The notes under the pieces are model-generated. The model was not told where the DNA came from and did not search any database. It saw nothing but the letters and a program-made list of their open reading frames with translations. Made by a program: the position numbers and the translations under genes. Below, one piece after another: positions 12,573 to 12,573 of a stretch of DNA of 12,573 nucleotides; the stretch's first letter is position 1; every line of letters starts with the position of its first letter. This DNA comes from Sphingomonadaceae bacterium (GTDB lineage: Bacteria > Pseudomonadota > Alphaproteobacteria > Sphingomonadales > Sphingomonadaceae), in assembly GCA_019239785.1 (NCBI GenBank), contig JAFAZM010000202.1, positions 1-12,573 on the forward strand. Reading direction: 5' to 3'.

Positions 12573-12573
12573 G

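Overview
The window is GC-rich chromosomal DNA. It most likely comes from an alphaproteobacterium, probably a sphingomonad. That rests on codon use, the divergent ScfR/RamB-type regulator next to isocitrate lyase, the DUF4170 gene, and the style of the small PspC locus. No rRNA, tRNA, CRISPR array or transposase gene was seen.

Layout. (1) 1-386, minus: the N-terminal part of a PAS-domain signalling protein that runs off the left edge. (2) 549-2951, minus: an 800-residue membrane P-loop NTPase with the architecture of the KAP family. (3) 3048-4448, minus: a ScfR/RamB-like regulator, divergent from the glyoxylate-bypass operon, with an inverted-repeat candidate operator in the shared 123-bp promoter region. 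(4) 4572-7879, plus: isocitrate lyase (aceA), a 62-aa DUF4170 protein, a 271-bp structured repeat, and malate synthase A (aceB). (5) 7880-8294: no gene; a double-hairpin intergenic repeat followed by a sigma-54-type promoter with two upstream boxes. (6) 8295-8804, plus: a 36-aa hydrophobic peptide, a PspC-domain protein and a 49-aa membrane peptide. (7) 8811-12572, minus: an apparent operon of a large ferritin-like protein with a Cys/Gly/Asn-rich C-terminal segment (5' end outside the window), a second copy of the 271-bp repeat, a DUF692/MNIO enzyme and a DUF2063 (HvfC/BufC-like) partner.

How the genes work together. Block 4 encodes both glyoxylate-shunt enzymes for growth on acetate or fatty acids, probably controlled by the divergent acyl-CoA-type regulator. 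Block 6 looks like a minimal phage-shock/envelope-stress unit. Block 7 is the most unusual. MNIO enzymes with a DUF2063 partner modify cysteines in small RiPP-like peptides such as bufferins and methanobactin-type products. Here no small precursor is visible. Instead the upstream gene is a full-length ferritin-like protein carrying ten cysteines in 100 residues, including two C-x3-GGC repeats. I infer that this protein, or its Cys-rich segment, is the substrate.

The two 271-bp repeats are exactly equal in length and share a conserved core. Their 24-bp terminal arms differ in sequence between copies yet stay self-complementary within each copy, which points to a structure-constrained element. 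Both copies lie between genes of an operon, immediately at the start of the next gene.
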